19,374 bases of DNA from Actinidia chinensis. Its lineage: Eukaryota; Streptophyta; Magnoliopsida; Ericales; Actinidiaceae. The DNA is taken from positions 1 to 19,374 of the forward strand of contig VIGQ01000388.1 of assembly GCA_009663005.1 (NCBI GenBank). The letters run 5' to 3'. The notes beneath the pieces are model-generated. The model was not told the DNA's origin, did not search any database, and saw only the letters and a program-made list of their open reading frames with translations. Position numbers and translations under genes: made by a program. Within the stretch, counting starts at the first letter, position 1. Each line of letters starts with the position of its first letter. Below are positions 18,450 through 19,374 of the stretch, in pieces.

Positions 18450-18860
18450 GGAAAAAAACCTCGCCCACTGGATATGGTTTCGTTGATGGCTCTTCTAACC
18501 AGCACGGCTGCTGGAAGGGCCCCTGTCATACGAGCTCCATCAGGAGAACCAATGGAATAAACTGCCATGACTGGGATTTAAAGCCACTAACAATGAGCCC
18601 GAGTACGAAGCCCTCCTTGCCGTATTAAGGGTAGCACAGAGTTGGGAAGCACAATCTTTGGAAGTCTTTCAGTGACTCGCACTGGTGGGTAAACCAAGTC
18701 CAAGGAGACTCCTCGCCAAGGAGCCAGATGATAGCTTATTTGGGCGAGGTGAGGCTGTGTCCGCCAAGATCAAGGGAGTTTAAGATCCACCAAATTTTTT
18801 GGAAGTATAATACAACTGCAGATTCCTTGGCTAATCTGGCGTCAACTTTTGATTTTATTT
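18450..18860 (+). pseudogene. Second, archaeal-type RNase H (aRNH) pseudogene
   Basis: FVDGSSNQHG (18479-18508) is the first catalytic-aspartate motif of the extra RNase H that Tat-lineage elements carry after the usual RNase H. FKATNNEPEYEALLAVLRVA (18577-18636) is a long unbroken match to the next conserved block, with its glutamate. LEVFQ (about 18660; family form has SDSQ after it, here a stop), MIAYLGEV (about 18730), IKGV/FKIHQI (about 18770) and ADSLANLAS (about 18820-18846) follow. Known role: RNA-strand removal, possibly taken from a host gene. Stops and shifts make it non-functional. Confidence 0.82.
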
Positions 18861-19374
18861 CTAACAGGTGCATACTCTGGAATTCTAGATAACCCAAGCT
18901 TGGGTCGCCCAACAAATCCTCCAAACGGAAGAAAATCCGACGTGGATGGAACGAAATTATGCCTATCTCCGGAAAGGGATCAAGGTGCCAAAAAGATAAG
19001 CCCAAGCTCGCCCGCCTCCAATATAGATCCGCAGGTTTTTGCATTTTTAAGGGCAAGCTCCACAAAAGGGAAAGGTCTTTTTTCAGGACCACTCTGAGAT
19101 GTCCTCCGAAAGAAAAGGCAGAGATGTCTAACGATAATAACACGAAGGCATATCGGAAATCACTCCGGAGCAGGTCCATTGGCGAAGAACCTATTCGCCA
19201 AGGATATTTTTGGCCGACCATAGAACGAGATGCGGCAGCGTCTATAAAGATATGCGACAAATGGCCAGCGTTTGCCCCCCGTCATCCTCTCCCTCACAGG
19301 CACCCGAGATGGTACCCGATGTCCAGACCCCTGGCCATTCTCCTATGGGGGATAGACATTCGGTTCCTCCAACC
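18860..19374 (+). pseudogene. Integrase pseudogene, N-terminal part, cut by window end
   Basis: The integrase would insert element DNA into the genome. Pieces: QYRSAGFCIFKGKLHKR (about 19019-19070), HEG (19141), GNHSGAGPLAKNL (19155 on), RQGYFWPTIERDAAASIK (19196 on), CDKW (19253-19264), FAP and LLWGIDI (about 19340-19360). The zinc-binding H-H-C-C set is seen as H (19141), H (19161), C (19253), but the last cysteine is tryptophan (TGG at 19262). The first catalytic aspartate is present (GAC, 19355-19357). One base is missing between HEGI and GNHSG. The rest of the catalytic core lies beyond the window. Confidence 0.85.

Larger units (their letters stand above)
12416..19374 (+). mobile_element. 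Decayed Ty3/gypsy (Tat-lineage) LTR retrotransposon, 3' end outside window
   Basis: The order 5' LTR, primer-binding site, gag, protease, reverse transcriptase, RNase H, second RNase H, integrase is that of Ty3/gypsy elements. The second, archaeal-type RNase H with VDGSSN (18482) is, as established knowledge, the hallmark of the Tat lineage, which includes Ogre and Retand. All frames carry stops and one-base shifts, and no domain is intact from end to end, so the copy is dead. It is GC-richer than the flanking DNA. It is interrupted at 13446-14816 by another insertion. Bases 12411-12415 (AGTGA) would be its left target duplication, which cannot be checked because the right end is missing. Confidence 0.9.

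Noticed and set aside
18067..19260. Long minus-strand frames at 18067-18468 and 18736-19260
   Set aside because: Both are antisense shadows of the RNase H and integrase pieces, which are clearly on the + strand by conserved motifs.
1..19374. CRISPR array, bacterial operon, phage or tRNA/rRNA genes
   Set aside because: Repeats are either tandem without regular spacers or inverted. There are no ribosome-binding sites, cloverleaf genes or rRNA words that I could recognise.

Overview
This looks like repeat-rich nuclear DNA from a flowering plant, probably a eudicot; that assignment rests on repeat types alone. The left 12 kb is very AT-rich, with long A/T runs. It shows no convincing host gene, tRNA, rRNA, CRISPR array or bacterial-type operon. 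What can be read is a stack of transposable elements of different ages.

Layout: (1) 1-1875 is a giant imperfect palindrome (foldback element) with arms of about 0.9 kb, each arm containing smaller palindromes. (2) 1880-2415 is a weak foldback. (3) 2416-3415 has no gene, a (CT)n microsatellite and some unrecognised moderate-GC sequence. (4) 3416-9060 is a cluster of non-autonomous terminal-inverted-repeat (TIR) elements: a family with GGATAA-type ends near 3416-4079, 5184, 7256-8866 and 8885; a MITE (short non-autonomous TIR element) at 4365-4651; a second MITE at 5639-6017; and an AT-cored element at about 6200-7246. (5) 9814-10005 is an 86-bp tandem repeat. (6) 10088-10849 is a GC-richer unit with TIRs of about 75 bp and unknown cargo. 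(7) 11380-11532 is a small hairpin MITE, followed by a short tandem duplication.

From 12416 to the right edge lies one large, decayed Ty3/gypsy LTR retrotransposon on the + strand. It has a 5' LTR (12416-13095), a primer-binding site, then gag, protease, reverse transcriptase, RNase H, a second (archaeal-type) RNase H and the start of integrase. The extra RNase H with a VDGSSN motif points to the Tat lineage. All reading frames are broken by stops and single-base indels. The 3' half of integrase and the 3' LTR are outside the window. An AT-rich 1.37-kb insertion (13446-14816), probably a solo LTR on the - strand, sits in the gag region and is flanked by a 5-bp GTCAC repeat.

No gene here appears functional. 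The unusual items are the multi-level palindrome at 1-1875, the 1.6-kb foldback carrying paired C-rich/G-rich blocks, and the 0.76-kb TIR unit with unrecognised GC-rich cargo. I found no evidence for a new multi-gene system.
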